Assembly (NCBI GenBank): GCA_030537075.1
Contig: JAUNOS010000003.1
Coordinates: 1-64,000 of the forward strand
DNA length: 64,000 nt
DNA from: Candidatus Saccharimonadota bacterium
Lineage (GTDB): Bacteria > Patescibacteriota > Saccharimonadia > Saccharimonadales > Saccharimonadaceae
Direction: 5' to 3'
A program made the position numbers and the translations under genes. Within the stretch, counting starts at the first letter, position 1. Each line of letters starts with the position of its first letter. Of the stretch, positions 1-7,658 are shown piece by piece. The notes beneath the pieces are model-generated. The model did no database searches. It had not been told where the DNA came from and was given only the letters and a program-made list of their open reading frames with translations.

Positions 1-672
1 GACCGTGTGTTGGTGGTGTCGAGTCCGGGCTGGAATCACGGCGTCATCGGCATCGTGGCGTCAAAACTGGTCGAGAAATATAAAAAACCGGTGTTTATCA
101 TCGGCGAACGAGGAGACGAGGCGACTGGCTCGGCGCGCAGCTTCGGCGATTTTTCGGCGGCCGATGCGGTGCGAGTGGCCGACGATATTATTCTGCGCGG
201 CGGTGGGCACGGCGCGGCGGCGGGTGTGACGTTGGAGCCTCAGAATATTCCGGCCTTTCGCCAGCGGGTAAATGAATTTTACGATTCGCTGCAACTGACA
301 GCCCAGGAGCGATATTTATTGCCGCGAGCGGATGTGGAAATTGCTGACTTTTCGCAGGTCGATGAGCAGTTAGTGGCGGACATCGCGCGGATGGAGCCGT
401 TTGGCAATGGCAATCCCGAGCCGGTACTGAAGATCGCCCGGGCAACGGTGCTGAGCGTGCGGCGCATGGGTGCGGACGGACAGCATGTCAAACTAGCGCT
501 GCGTGACGCGGACGGCCGGGTACTGCAGGTACTGGCCTTCAATGCCCCAGAGGAATTTTTCCGTGAGCCAGGTGACGAAGTCGCGGCGTGGTTCCAGCCC
601 ACCCTGAATGAGTGGCAGGGTGTGCGGACGGTGGAGGGGCGGTTGCTACACCTGGAGTTGGTGGGCGGGTAG
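1..672 (+). CDS. recJ: RecJ single-strand DNA exonuclease, C-terminal part
   Basis: The reading frame is open from the first base, so the N-terminal DHH catalytic domain lies outside the window. What is present is the DHHA1 part and the final OB-like domain. The DHHA1 part has SSPGWNHGVIGIVASKL near its start and the GGGHGAAAG nucleic-acid-binding loop. RecJ degrades single-stranded DNA 5' to 3' in RecF-pathway and mismatch repair; recF is also in this window at 34-35 kb. A hairpin terminator follows about 30 bases after the stop. Identification is strong from these two motifs; the 5' end and operon partners cannot be judged. Confidence 0.9.
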   Translation, partial: DRVLVVSSPGWNHGVIGIVASKLVEKYKKPVFIIGERGDEATGSARSFGDFSAADAVRVADDIILRGGGHGAAAGVTLEPQNIPAFRQRVNEFYDSLQLTAQERYLLPRADVEIADFSQVDEQLVADIARMEPFGNGNPEPVLKIARATVLSVRRMGADGQHVKLALRDADGRVLQVLAFNAPEEFFREPGDEVAAWFQPTLNEWQGVRTVEGRLLHLELVGG

Positions 673-701
673 CGTCGTTCAGGAAAGAAGGATGGAAACG
701 G

Positions 702-728
702 ATCACTCCCAAAGCGGAGTGGTTTTTT
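702..728 (+). terminator. Rho-independent terminator after recJ
   Basis: ATCACTCC and GGAGTGGT form an 8-bp stem (one G-T wobble) around a 6-base loop, followed directly by a run of T. Confidence 0.8.
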
Positions 729-794
729 GATGTGAAATAAACAACATGGATCTCGGTAAAGATTGTATTTTTTAGAAAAATATGCTGTAGCATC

Positions 795-823
795 TTGACA
801 AATCGAGAGAGAGAGAGTAATAT
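795..823 (+). promoter_or_regulatory. Consensus promoter, copy 1 of a duplicated cassette
   Basis: TTGACA (795-800), a 17-base spacer made largely of GA repeats, and TAATAT (818-823). The same 29 bases occur with one difference at 27142-27170, again in front of an uncharacterised gene; the identity continues into the following GAGT. Confidence 0.8.
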
Positions 824-867
824 GAGTCCATAACATAAATTTGCTAAAAAGCAAGAAAGAAATAAAC

Positions 868-1731
868 ATGGACCCAATACCAAAAAATTATGAACAAGAA
901 AATAATCTTGATCCGCGCGTGGAATCACTAGCAATTCCACTAGCGAGGGATTATGCTGAGAAAAATTATCCAAAACGCGAGGATGGTACATTTGAGCCAG
1001 CATGGCGTGGTGTGAATGGTGAAAAAGAATTGCGCGGTAAGTCACCAGCTGATGTCGCTGAGACGTTGGTGGCTGATGGCTGGACGCAAGAGGCTGCCGA
1101 AGCGCAGGCTGAGGCCATGGTTATCGATATCGCCAATACACCGTATGATCAGTTTTCAGAGCACTGGAAAGAGCAGAACCGTGGTGGCGCAGAGTTCTTG
1201 GCCGGCATGGTTGATAAATATGGCGAGGATCGAATCCGAAGCCTTAACCTCCAGGACCCAAATGTTGTCATCGGATTTGGTACACTTATACATGATAATT
1301 GGCTTACTCGTAATGAGTGGGTCTTGCATCCCGACTATGGCAACCCAGATCTAGCGAAGCCCTTTGCTGAACTGTCAGATGAAGAGAAGAAAAAAGATAT
1401 CGATCAGCTTAGTGTGCTTCAGAAATGGCTAGAGCAGCAACTTCTGGGTGAGTATGGTTACGACGAAGGAGAAGAGGAGAGGTATGCCTACGCGAAGGTC
1501 CGAGAGGAGCAACTGGTAGAATCCCTCGCTGCGAGCGATCCGCAGCAATTTGATATCAAGTATCCGGGTAATATTGGAGATAGGGGCGTGCTCATTGCGC
1601 TGGCAGACGAGGTAAGCAAGCAATTAAGCAAAGAGATTGGTCAGCTAAACCGCCAGCGATTTGTCGGATACAAGGCTATCAAGGGCGGCAAGCCTCGGTC
1701 GGCTATCAAAAAGATTCTCAGTAACGGCTAG
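868..1731 (+). CDS. Uncharacterised protein with RyR-like segment
   Basis: This 287-residue, acidic, soluble protein has no signal peptide or membrane segment. The ATG at 868 is preferred over an in-frame TTG at 841, which would leave almost no room after the promoter at 795-823; AAGAAAG lies just upstream of 868. Around residues 130-170 the pattern LIHDNW...HPDY...PFAELSDEEKKKD resembles the RyR domain (IHxxW ... PYxxLxxxEKxxDR), which occurs in ryanodine receptors and in some bacterial and phage proteins. That is a pattern match only, and no function follows. The C-terminus is basic (KGGKPRSAIKK). The gene is more AT-rich than its neighbours, which may indicate acquisition. Confidence 0.6.
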   Translation: MDPIPKNYEQENNLDPRVESLAIPLARDYAEKNYPKREDGTFEPAWRGVNGEKELRGKSPADVAETLVADGWTQEAAEAQAEAMVIDIANTPYDQFSEHWKEQNRGGAEFLAGMVDKYGEDRIRSLNLQDPNVVIGFGTLIHDNWLTRNEWVLHPDYGNPDLAKPFAELSDEEKKKDIDQLSVLQKWLEQQLLGEYGYDEGEEERYAYAKVREEQLVESLAASDPQQFDIKYPGNIGDRGVLIALADEVSKQLSKEIGQLNRQRFVGYKAIKGGKPRSAIKKILSNG

Positions 1732-1761
1732 GCACTTCCTGGGCCGCAAGCCTGTAATGTG

Positions 1762-1809
1762 ATAATAGGGTGCGTGCAGCTTGTACGGTGCCTTATTATC
1801 TGTTATAAT
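1762..1809 (+). promoter_or_regulatory. rpsU promoter overlapped by a hairpin
   Basis: TTGTAC (1781-1786), a 17-base spacer and TATAAT (1804-1809) precede rpsU. An imperfect dyad pairs ATAATAGGGTGC (1762-1773) with GGTGCCTTATTAT (1787-1799) using several wobbles. It sits across the promoter and has no T-tract, so it looks more like an operator or chance dyad than a terminator. Confidence 0.5.
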
Positions 1810-1819
1810 GGTGAGCGAT

Positions 1820-2035
1820 ATGGTACAAGTTACACGGAAAGATCAGAAGGAAGCGAACGAGAATATTATCCGTCGCTTTAACCGCAAGGTGCTGCAGAGC
1901 GGCGTCCTGGCGAATGCGAAGGCGGTGATGCGGTTTGCAAAGCCAATTTCGAAGTCTGAGCGACGCAAGAAGGCGATTATCCGTCGCCAGCATCGTGCGG
2001 ACAAAGTAGCTAAGATGCGCCTTGGGGTGCGTTAA
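1820..2035 (+). CDS. rpsU: Small ribosomal subunit protein bS21
   Basis: This 71-residue, strongly basic protein has the bS21 pattern: NIIRRFNRKVLQSGV followed by the KSERRKKAIIRRQHRADK tail. bS21 sits on the 30S platform near the anti-Shine-Dalgarno and helps initiation. The ATG at 1820 is chosen because an upstream ATG at 1808 lies inside the -10 box. The start is only 10 bases past the -10, so the mRNA should have a leader of 3-4 bases. The stop overlaps the next start (TAATG). The rpsU-yqeY pairing is common in bacteria. Confidence 0.9.
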   Translation: MVQVTRKDQKEANENIIRRFNRKVLQSGVLANAKAVMRFAKPISKSERRKKAIIRRQHRADKVAKMRLGVR

Positions 2036-2493
2036 TGGCGGCGCTGAAGCAGCGCATCTCTGACGAAATGAAAGCCGCTCTTCTGGGCGGCGATCGTTTT
2101 CGTGGTGATGTTCTTAGAAATCTGAAGGCGGCTTTGTTGAACGAAGAGGTGGCAGCCGGCAAGCGTGATGAAGGCTTGAGCGATGCGGAGGTGGAAAAGG
2201 TGCTCGCGCGCGAGGTGAAGAAGCGCCTCGAGTCGGCGGCATTATACCGCCAGAACGGCCGCGATGAGTTAGCGGAGCCTGAGGAGCAGGAGGCGGCGAT
2301 TTTGCAAGAATTTCTACCTGAGCAGTTGAGTGAGGCGGAGGTGAGGACTGTGGTCGCTGAAGTCGTCGGCAGCATGGGTGATGTCACAGTGCAGCAGATG
2401 GGTCAGGTCATCGGCGCGGTGAAGGCGAAGGTTGGCAATGCAGCCGATGGAGCGCTGGTGGCAAAAATTGTTAAAGAAACACTAAGTTCGTAA
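2035..2493 (+). CDS. yqeY: GatB/YqeY domain protein
   Basis: This 152-residue, helical and soluble protein aligns with the YqeY family. It shows the N-terminal block MKAALLGGDRFRGDVLRNLKAALLNEE, the central EEQEAAILQEFLPEQLSE motif and the C-terminal MGQVIGAVKAKVGNAADG block. The family is homologous to the tRNA-binding tail of GatB and GatE, but the stand-alone protein has no settled function. It is translationally coupled to rpsU by a one-base overlap, which fits a link to translation. Family assignment is firm; the role is not known. Confidence 0.9.
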   Translation: MAALKQRISDEMKAALLGGDRFRGDVLRNLKAALLNEEVAAGKRDEGLSDAEVEKVLAREVKKRLESAALYRQNGRDELAEPEEQEAAILQEFLPEQLSEAEVRTVVAEVVGSMGDVTVQQMGQVIGAVKAKVGNAADGALVAKIVKETLSS

Positions 2494-2508
2494 CAGAGGA
2501 GCAAACGT

Positions 2509-3066
2509 ATGATCATCTTTTTTGGACCGGCTGGTGCTGGTAAGAGTGTGCAGGGGCAAATTTTAGCAGCTCGACATGGCTGGCGCTGGATGAGTGCTGG
2601 GCAATTACTGCGCGATACGCATGACGCAGAGCTGATTCAGCGAATGCAGTCGGGCGATCTGGTACCGCCAGAGGTGATCAATCGCATCATCGGCCAGTCG
2701 CTGGACTCGGCGCGTGACCTGGACGGTGTCATTTTGGATGGATATCCGCGCGAAATGGCGCAGGCCGAGTGGTTGGTGGAGAGTAAGACGCATCACGGGC
2801 GCGATATTAAATTGATCGTGGTGCTAGAGGTGCCGCGACAGGAGATTATCGAGCGTCTCAGGGTGCGGGGTCGGGTGGATGATACGCCAGAAGCTATCGA
2901 CAAGCGACTGAGTATTTACCGCCGGGAGATTTACCCGATGTTGGATTATCTGAATGATCAAGGTGTGCCAATCGTGCACCTGAGCGGTGTCGGCACGGTG
3001 GGTCAGGTGCATGACGCCATCGAGGAAGAGTTGCGCCATCGCGGTATCGTGGCGGAGGCAGCATGA
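2509..3066 (+). CDS. adk: Adenylate kinase
   Basis: Catalyses ATP + AMP to 2 ADP in the cytoplasm. The P-loop GPAGAGKS is at residues 6-13, with the AMP-binding LDGYPR motif around residue 75 and the RVRGRVDD lid hinge near 124. At 185 residues it is the short-lid form and has no zinc-binding cysteines. A good GAGGAG Shine-Dalgarno lies 7 bases before the ATG. The last four bases (ATGA) overlap the start of map. The adk-map pair is the remnant of the secY-adk-map arrangement of many bacteria; secY and ribosomal protein genes are not adjacent here. Confidence 0.93.
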   Translation: MIIFFGPAGAGKSVQGQILAARHGWRWMSAGQLLRDTHDAELIQRMQSGDLVPPEVINRIIGQSLDSARDLDGVILDGYPREMAQAEWLVESKTHHGRDIKLIVVLEVPRQEIIERLRVRGRVDDTPEAIDKRLSIYRREIYPMLDYLNDQGVPIVHLSGVGTVGQVHDAIEEELRHRGIVAEAA

Positions 3067-3827
3067 GCTTGGTGACGGGCGAAAAAACCCCGCAGCAGCT
3101 GGCGGATATGCGTGAGTGTGGCACGATGCTGGCGACGATTTATGATGAGCTGCGCGCGCGCGTCACGGCGGGTATGAGCGAGCTGGATGTCAATGACTTT
3201 GTGGCGGGGCGCATCAAGGATTTTGGTGCCGAGGCGACCTATCTCACTGATGAGGTGAAATTTCCGGGGGTCATTTGTGTGTCGACAAATGAACAATTAG
3301 TACACTCACCAGCAACTGACTACGTGTTTGAAGCGGGTGATGTGGTCAGTTTTGATCTGGTGATCAGCTATCGCGGCATGAAAACTGACAGCGCCTTTAC
3401 CATGGTGGTGGGTGAAAAGCCGGCTGGGGCGAAGAAGCATTTGCTGCAGGCGACCGAGCAGAGTTTATATGCGGGTATCGATGCGATTCGTGGCGCTGGG
3501 ACGCGAGTGGGAGATATCTCGGCGGCCATCGAGGCGGTACTGACGAAGGCGAAATTGGGTATTATCCGTGAGCTGGTGGGGCATGGAGTGGGCCTGGAAA
3601 TGCATATGCCACCAGAGGTACCGAACTGGGGTCGTCGCGGCACGGGTGCGCTGCTGATGCCGGGCGATACTATCGCGATTGAGCCGATGGCTGCTTTGGG
3701 CGGCGAGAAAATTGTTACTGAAGATGACGGCTGGACGATCAGCATGAAAGATGGCAGTTTAGGCGCGCATTTTGAGCATACGGTGCTTATCACAGAGACG
3801 GGTGCGGAGATTTTAACGCAGCTATAA
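3063..3827 (+). CDS. map: Methionine aminopeptidase type I
   Basis: This 254-residue metalloprotease removes the initiator methionine from nascent proteins. Family landmarks are present: VSFDLVISYRGMKTDSA with the two metal-binding aspartates, GHGVGLEMHMPPEVPNW with the metal-binding histidine, IAIEPM and HFEHTVLIT with the two glutamates. There is no N-terminal zinc-finger extension, so this is the simple type I form. It overlaps adk by four bases and is probably cotranscribed with rpsU-yqeY-adk. Confidence 0.93.
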   Translation: MSLVTGEKTPQQLADMRECGTMLATIYDELRARVTAGMSELDVNDFVAGRIKDFGAEATYLTDEVKFPGVICVSTNEQLVHSPATDYVFEAGDVVSFDLVISYRGMKTDSAFTMVVGEKPAGAKKHLLQATEQSLYAGIDAIRGAGTRVGDISAAIEAVLTKAKLGIIRELVGHGVGLEMHMPPEVPNWGRRGTGALLMPGDTIAIEPMAALGGEKIVTEDDGWTISMKDGSLGAHFEHTVLITETGAEILTQL

Positions 3828-3849
3828 GAGGTGGAATCTGACCGACATC

Positions 3850-3879
3850 TTGTCAAAGTAGTGTAAATTCCTATATACT
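3850..3879 (+). promoter_or_regulatory. ftsA promoter
   Basis: TTGTCA (3850-3855) and TATACT (3874-3879) with an 18-base spacer. The -10 ends 8 bases before the ftsA ATG and no Shine-Dalgarno is present, so a leaderless ftsA message is expected. Confidence 0.6.
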
Positions 3880-3887
3880 ATAAGCAT

Positions 3888-5108
3888 ATGCAAGAACAAT
3901 CTCGGTATGTAGTAGGAATTGATATCGGTACGCGGACGGTCCGGTGTGTAGTGGGGCACGTCGGTGAGTCGGGTGTGCCAAGGATCGTGGGTGTAGGCGT
4001 AACGGATAATAGCGGTATGCGCAAAGGCGTGGTGTCGCACCTGGCGGGGCCAGCGGCGGCCATCGATAAGGCGCTAGAATCTGCGGAGCGGATGAGCGGC
4101 TACCAGATCAATGAAGCAACTCTCAGTGTCAATGGTGCTCATATTCTGAGTACAAAAGCAGATGGTATGATCGCCGTGGGGACGCATGACGGTGAAGTAA
4201 CGCATGAAGATGTCTACCGGCTTGAGGAAGTAGCGACGACGGGCAAGGTGCCAGCAAATCGAGAGATTGTGGAAATTGTGCCGCACGCCTATCGACTGGA
4301 CGGTCAGGACAATATAAAAAGCCCTATCGGTATGAGCGGTACTCGCTTGGAGCTGAAGGCGAATGTCGTGTCGGGCCTGGCGCCCTATATCGCTAATGTC
4401 CGCAAGTCAGCGGAGATGGCTCATGTGACGGCACGAGGTGTCGCACCGAGTGTCTTGGCAGCGGCGCGGGCTGTTCTGACAGAGTCGCAATTGGAAAATG
4501 GCGTTGCTGTCATCGACCTCGGCGCAGCAACGACTAGCGTCGCGGTCTTTGAGGAGGGCGATCTGCAGCACGTGGCAGTTATCCCGATGGGGGCGCAAAA
4601 TGTCACGAATGATGTGGCGATTGGCTTACAGATTGATCCAGAGATCGCTGAGGTGGTTAAGGTGGCGCATGCGCAGCTGGATGGTGCGGCCTCTGGTCGC
4701 GCTGAGACGAAGTACGAAAAGCAGGTGTATGCGTTTGAGCAGCGTGATATCGATGAGATTATTGAGGCACGCTATGAGGAGATTTTTGAGCTTATCGCGA
4801 AGGAGCTCAAAAAGGCTGGCGGGATCGGTCGCTTGCCAAGTGGCGTAGTGTTAGTGGGTGGCGGCGCGAAAGTGCGCGGTATCGTCGACTTTGCGAAGAA
4901 AACACTCGGTGTGGCGGCGAAGGTGGGTGTACCGACGGGTTATGCAGGTGTTAGTGATGAGGTCAGCGGTCCGGAGAGTGCTGCCGTGATCGGCCTTATG
5001 CTCATGGACGGCATGACTGACGATGAGCAGCCGTCGGCGAGCCGTGCCAGTGAGGTGACGAAGAAAGCGGGGGGATTTATTAGTAAATTATTTGCGAGGT
5101 TTAAGTAA
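3888..5108 (+). CDS. ftsA: Cell division protein FtsA
   Basis: This 406-residue actin-like ATPase tethers FtsZ filaments to the membrane. The phosphate-1 motif is VVGIDIGTRTVRCVVG at residues 8-23; the phosphate-2 region is VIDLGAATTSVAVF. The SHS2 insertion follows the first subdomain. The adenosine motif is VVLVGGGAKVRGIVD. The protein ends in a short amphipathic, basic helix (GGFISKLFARFK), the usual membrane-targeting tail. It is followed at once by ftsZ, as in most bacteria, but ftsZ has its own -10 and Shine-Dalgarno. No ftsQ, ftsW or mur genes lie upstream, so the classical dcw cluster is broken here. Confidence 0.95.
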   Translation: MQEQSRYVVGIDIGTRTVRCVVGHVGESGVPRIVGVGVTDNSGMRKGVVSHLAGPAAAIDKALESAERMSGYQINEATLSVNGAHILSTKADGMIAVGTHDGEVTHEDVYRLEEVATTGKVPANREIVEIVPHAYRLDGQDNIKSPIGMSGTRLELKANVVSGLAPYIANVRKSAEMAHVTARGVAPSVLAAARAVLTESQLENGVAVIDLGAATTSVAVFEEGDLQHVAVIPMGAQNVTNDVAIGLQIDPEIAEVVKVAHAQLDGAASGRAETKYEKQVYAFEQRDIDEIIEARYEEIFELIAKELKKAGGIGRLPSGVVLVGGGAKVRGIVDFAKKTLGVAAKVGVPTGYAGVSDEVSGPESAAVIGLMLMDGMTDDEQPSASRASEVTKKAGGFISKLFARFK

Positions 5109-5124
5109 GCAGCTCCCGGTGTGG

Positions 5125-5150
5125 TATACTGGGGAGGAGAAAGAGGGAGA
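5125..5150 (+). promoter_or_regulatory. ftsZ extended -10 and Shine-Dalgarno
   Basis: TGGTATACT gives an extended -10 (hexamer 5125-5130). Two purine-rich blocks follow (GGGGAGGAG and GAGGGAGA); the second lies 7 bases before the ATG at 5158. Unlike ftsA, ftsZ therefore has a conventional led message. Confidence 0.6.
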
Positions 5151-5157
5151 ATAGTTA

Positions 5158-6363
5158 ATGCCGCAGATTACACCAACTGAAGTTCAAACATTTGCTAGTA
5201 TCAAGGTTGTCGGCGTCGGTGGCGCTGGTGGCTCGGCGGTGAATCGCATGAAAGATGCTGGCCTGAGCGGCGTGCAGTTTATCGCCATGAATACCGATGC
5301 GCAGGCGCTGCATAACTCTAAGGCCGACATCAAGATCCACCTGGGTCATCAGACGACGAATGGCCTGGGGGCGGGTGCCGACCCAACCGTTGGTGAAGCA
5401 GCAGCGCAGGAGTCGCGCGAAGAGATTCGAGCGGCACTGGATGGTGCAGATATGGTGTTCGTCACTATCGGTGCCGGTGGCGGTACTGGTTCTGGCGCTG
5501 GTCATGTGGTTGCGGAAATCGCCAAAGAGCTGGGAGTGCTGGTAGTCGGCGTGGCGACACGGCCGTTTAGCTTTGAGGGCGAGAAACGCCGGGTGAATGC
5601 CGACTGGGCGATTACCCATCTGGGTCGGCAGGTTGATACCTTGATCACCATTCCGAATGATCGACTATTGCAGACGATTGATCGCCGAACGCCGCTTTTA
5701 GAGACGTTCAAGATTGCCGATGATGTGCTGCGTCAGGGTGTGCAGGGCATTTCGGAGCTGATCACCGAGCATGGGCTGATCAACCTCGACTTTGCCGATG
5801 TGAAGGCCATCATGAAAAATGCTGGTTCAGCCCTGATGGGTATCGGTCGAGCGAGTGGTGAAAATCGCGCTGTCCAAGCAGCACAGCAGGCCATTGAAAG
5901 TCCACTTATCGAAGTGTCTATCGATGGTGCAAAGGGAGTGCTGTTTAATGTCACGGGTGGTTATGACATGAGCATGGCCGAAATCCAAGAAGCGGCTGAA
6001 GTTATCACCAGCGCAGTCAGTCCTGATGCAAATATCATCTTTGGTGCGACTCTGAAGCCAGAGCTAGAAGACGAGATTATCATTACTGCTATCGCGACCG
6101 GTTTTGATAGCGAGAGCTATCATGACCAGGAGGTAACACTCCACCCCGAGGCCACTCGCGCTCAGGCGCCAGAGGTAAATGATGCAATGGTGCGCGATAT
6201 CGACATGGAGCTCCGCGATGCGCCAGATGAGCATCGCCCAGCAACGGATTTTCACTCAGATGAAGAGGAAAATATCTGGGACCAGCCAGCGGAAGAGGAG
6301 GCGGAAGAAGAGGATGACACTCCTGCCTTCTTGCGTCGTCGCAAAAAACAGAAGGAGGACTAA
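5158..6363 (+). CDS. ftsZ: Cell division protein FtsZ
   Basis: This 401-residue tubulin-like GTPase forms the division ring. GTP-binding landmarks are [14 protein letters not shown] near residue 19 and the tubulin signature [12 protein letters not shown] near 105. The synergy-loop residues [11 protein letters not shown] follow. An acidic linker rich in Glu and Asp leads to a C-terminal peptide [12 protein letters not shown], matching the FtsA-binding tail (DIPAFLR-type) of other bacteria. It begins an overlapping gene run: the stop codon shares a base with the nrdR start. Confidence 0.96.
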   Translation: MPQITPTEVQTFASIKVVGVGGAGGSAVNRMKDAGLSGVQFIAMNTDAQALHNSKADIKIHLGHQTTNGLGAGADPTVGEAAAQESREEIRAALDGADMVFVTIGAGGGTGSGAGHVVAEIAKELGVLVVGVATRPFSFEGEKRRVNADWAITHLGRQVDTLITIPNDRLLQTIDRRTPLLETFKIADDVLRQGVQGISELITEHGLINLDFADVKAIMKNAGSALMGIGRASGENRAVQAAQQAIESPLIEVSIDGAKGVLFNVTGGYDMSMAEIQEAAEVITSAVSPDANIIFGATLKPELEDEIIITAIATGFDSESYHDQEVTLHPEATRAQAPEVNDAMVRDIDMELRDAPDEHRPATDFHSDEEENIWDQPAEEEAEEEDDTPAFLRRRKKQKED

Positions 6364-6818
6364 TGAGCGGACTCAATATCGGTGACAGCCGAGTGATCGA
6401 ATCGCGTGAGGTGTCGGACGGTATGGCAATTCGCCGTCGTCGTGAGACTGCGGACGGGCGGCGCTTTACGACATATGAGCGTATCGAGAAGCCAAACCTC
6501 ATCGTGATAAAGAAAAACGGCAATCGTGAGCTGTTCGACAGGCTCAAGCTAACGACTGCGGTCCGCCAGTCGGTTGGTAAGTTTCTCAAGTCTGATGAGG
6601 AAGTCGAATCCATCATCAATGCGGTCGAAGAAGAGCTTTACTCACTTGGCACTTCGGAGGTTGTCTCACGCCATATCGGCGAGTGTGTCCTTGATGAACT
6701 TGCGAAGTGTAACGAGGTGGCTTACGTGCGTTTCGCGAGTGTGTTCCAGAAATTTGAGACTCTTGATGATTTTGTTGCAATCTTGGAGCAGCGCAAAAAG
6801 AAAGGCGCTACTGCGTGA
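6363..6818 (+). CDS. nrdR: NrdR-like repressor lacking the zinc ribbon cysteines
   Basis: NrdR is an ATP-cone repressor of ribonucleotide reductase genes. The family framework is clear: DSRVIESREVSDGMAIRRRRE, GRRFTTYERIEKPNL, then an ATP-cone starting VIKKNGNRELFDRLKL. However, the N-terminal CxxC that normally opens the protein is absent (it starts [10 protein letters not shown]). The second pair, usually CPEC before GRRF, is replaced by TAD. All four zinc ligands are therefore gone although the rest is conserved. The start cannot easily move upstream because it overlaps the ftsZ stop (TAATG) after an AGGAGG Shine-Dalgarno. Retained ATP sensing is likely; DNA binding is uncertain. Confidence 0.85.
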   Translation: MSGLNIGDSRVIESREVSDGMAIRRRRETADGRRFTTYERIEKPNLIVIKKNGNRELFDRLKLTTAVRQSVGKFLKSDEEVESIINAVEEELYSLGTSEVVSRHIGECVLDELAKCNEVAYVRFASVFQKFETLDDFVAILEQRKKKGATA

Positions 6819-7075
6819 GGGTCGTCATCGTCTACCGCCAAGAGAGTGACTACGCTCGTGATGTTGCCAGCTTTTTGCGCGACTTCAGTCGACAGACGGG
6901 TCATGTGCTGGAGGAGATGACGCCAGATTCCCCTGAGGGAGATAGCTTTTGCCGTACATATGACATCGTCGAATATCCGACTATCATCGCGCTGAGTGAC
7001 ACGGGGCAGGTGCAGCATATGTGGCGGGGGCGAATGCTGCCGACCATCAGTGAGGTGAGCTACTATGTTAGCTAA
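6815..7075 (+). CDS. Thioredoxin-fold-like small protein without CxxC
   Basis: An 86-residue product starting at a GTG that overlaps the nrdR stop (GTGA). Its pattern is a beta-alpha-beta start (RVVIVYRQESDYARDVASFL), then YDIVEYPTIIAL with a cis-proline-type YPT, then a short strand and helix. This is what a thioredoxin or glutaredoxin fold looks like. At the place of the active-site CxxC it has YRQESD, and its only cysteine is Cys46. It overlaps the VKOR gene by 11 bases, so a role alongside VKOR is likely, perhaps as a non-catalytic partner. The fold is inferred from pattern only. Confidence 0.6.
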   Translation: MRVVIVYRQESDYARDVASFLRDFSRQTGHVLEEMTPDSPEGDSFCRTYDIVEYPTIIALSDTGQVQHMWRGRMLPTISEVSYYVS

Positions 7076-7658
7076 GTGGCGCCAAGAGGTTGCGCTTTGG
7101 GTGCTGCTCACGGGCGCCATCATTGGTTTGGTGGCATCCTTCGTTCTGTCTATCGAATCGCTACTGCTCGCTAAGTCAGCCGGTGCTGTCCTGAGCTGCG
7201 ACCTGAATGCCGTGCTGAGTTGTAGCTCGGTCGCAAAGCACTGGTCAGCTCAGCTACTGGGCTTCCCAAATAGTTTCATCGGACTTATCACATTGCCTGT
7301 TGTCATCACCATCGCGGTGGCGCTGCTTGCAAAAGCAAGTTTTCCAAAGTGGTTTCTGCAGGCTGCTCAAGTCGGCGCGGTCGCTGGTCTACTGTTTGCC
7401 ATTTGGATGTTCTATATGAGCTTTATTCATATCGGCGCACTATGTCCATGGTGTCTAACGCTCGATGTCGGAATGGTCTTTATCTTCTTTGGCATGATGC
7501 AGTACATGGCGTTGCGCGGAATGCTCATCGGCGGTGAGCGCTGGGGGCGTGTCGCTAAGGTCTGGGCAACTAAGGGCTATGGCTGGCTCGTGATGTGGAG
7601 TGTGCTTGTGCTGGGAGTGGTGGCTATTATCGCAAAATTTGGGAGCGAACTATTCTAA
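7065..7658 (+). CDS. Vitamin K epoxide reductase family (VKOR) membrane protein
   Basis: This 197-residue protein has about five hydrophobic segments. Bacterial VKOR re-oxidises periplasmic or extracellular thiol oxidases using quinone. The family cysteines are visible: the loop pair Cys45 and Cys53 (SCDLNAVLSCSS) and the quinone-side CPWC at 127-130 (ALCPWCLTLD). It is embedded in the ftsZ-nrdR run and followed with a one-base overlap by an exported serine hydrolase. Disulfide formation in exported wall or surface proteins is the likely purpose. No DsbA-like protein with an intact CxxC was recognised nearby. Confidence 0.88.
   Translation: MLAKWRQEVALWVLLTGAIIGLVASFVLSIESLLLAKSAGAVLSCDLNAVLSCSSVAKHWSAQLLGFPNSFIGLITLPVVITIAVALLAKASFPKWFLQAAQVGAVAGLLFAIWMFYMSFIHIGALCPWCLTLDVGMVFIFFGMMQYMALRGMLIGGERWGRVAKVWATKGYGWLVMWSVLVLGVVAIIAKFGSELF

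Noticed and set aside
1762-1799. Terminator upstream of rpsU
   Set aside because: The dyad needs several G-T pairs and is not followed by T; it overlaps the promoter instead.
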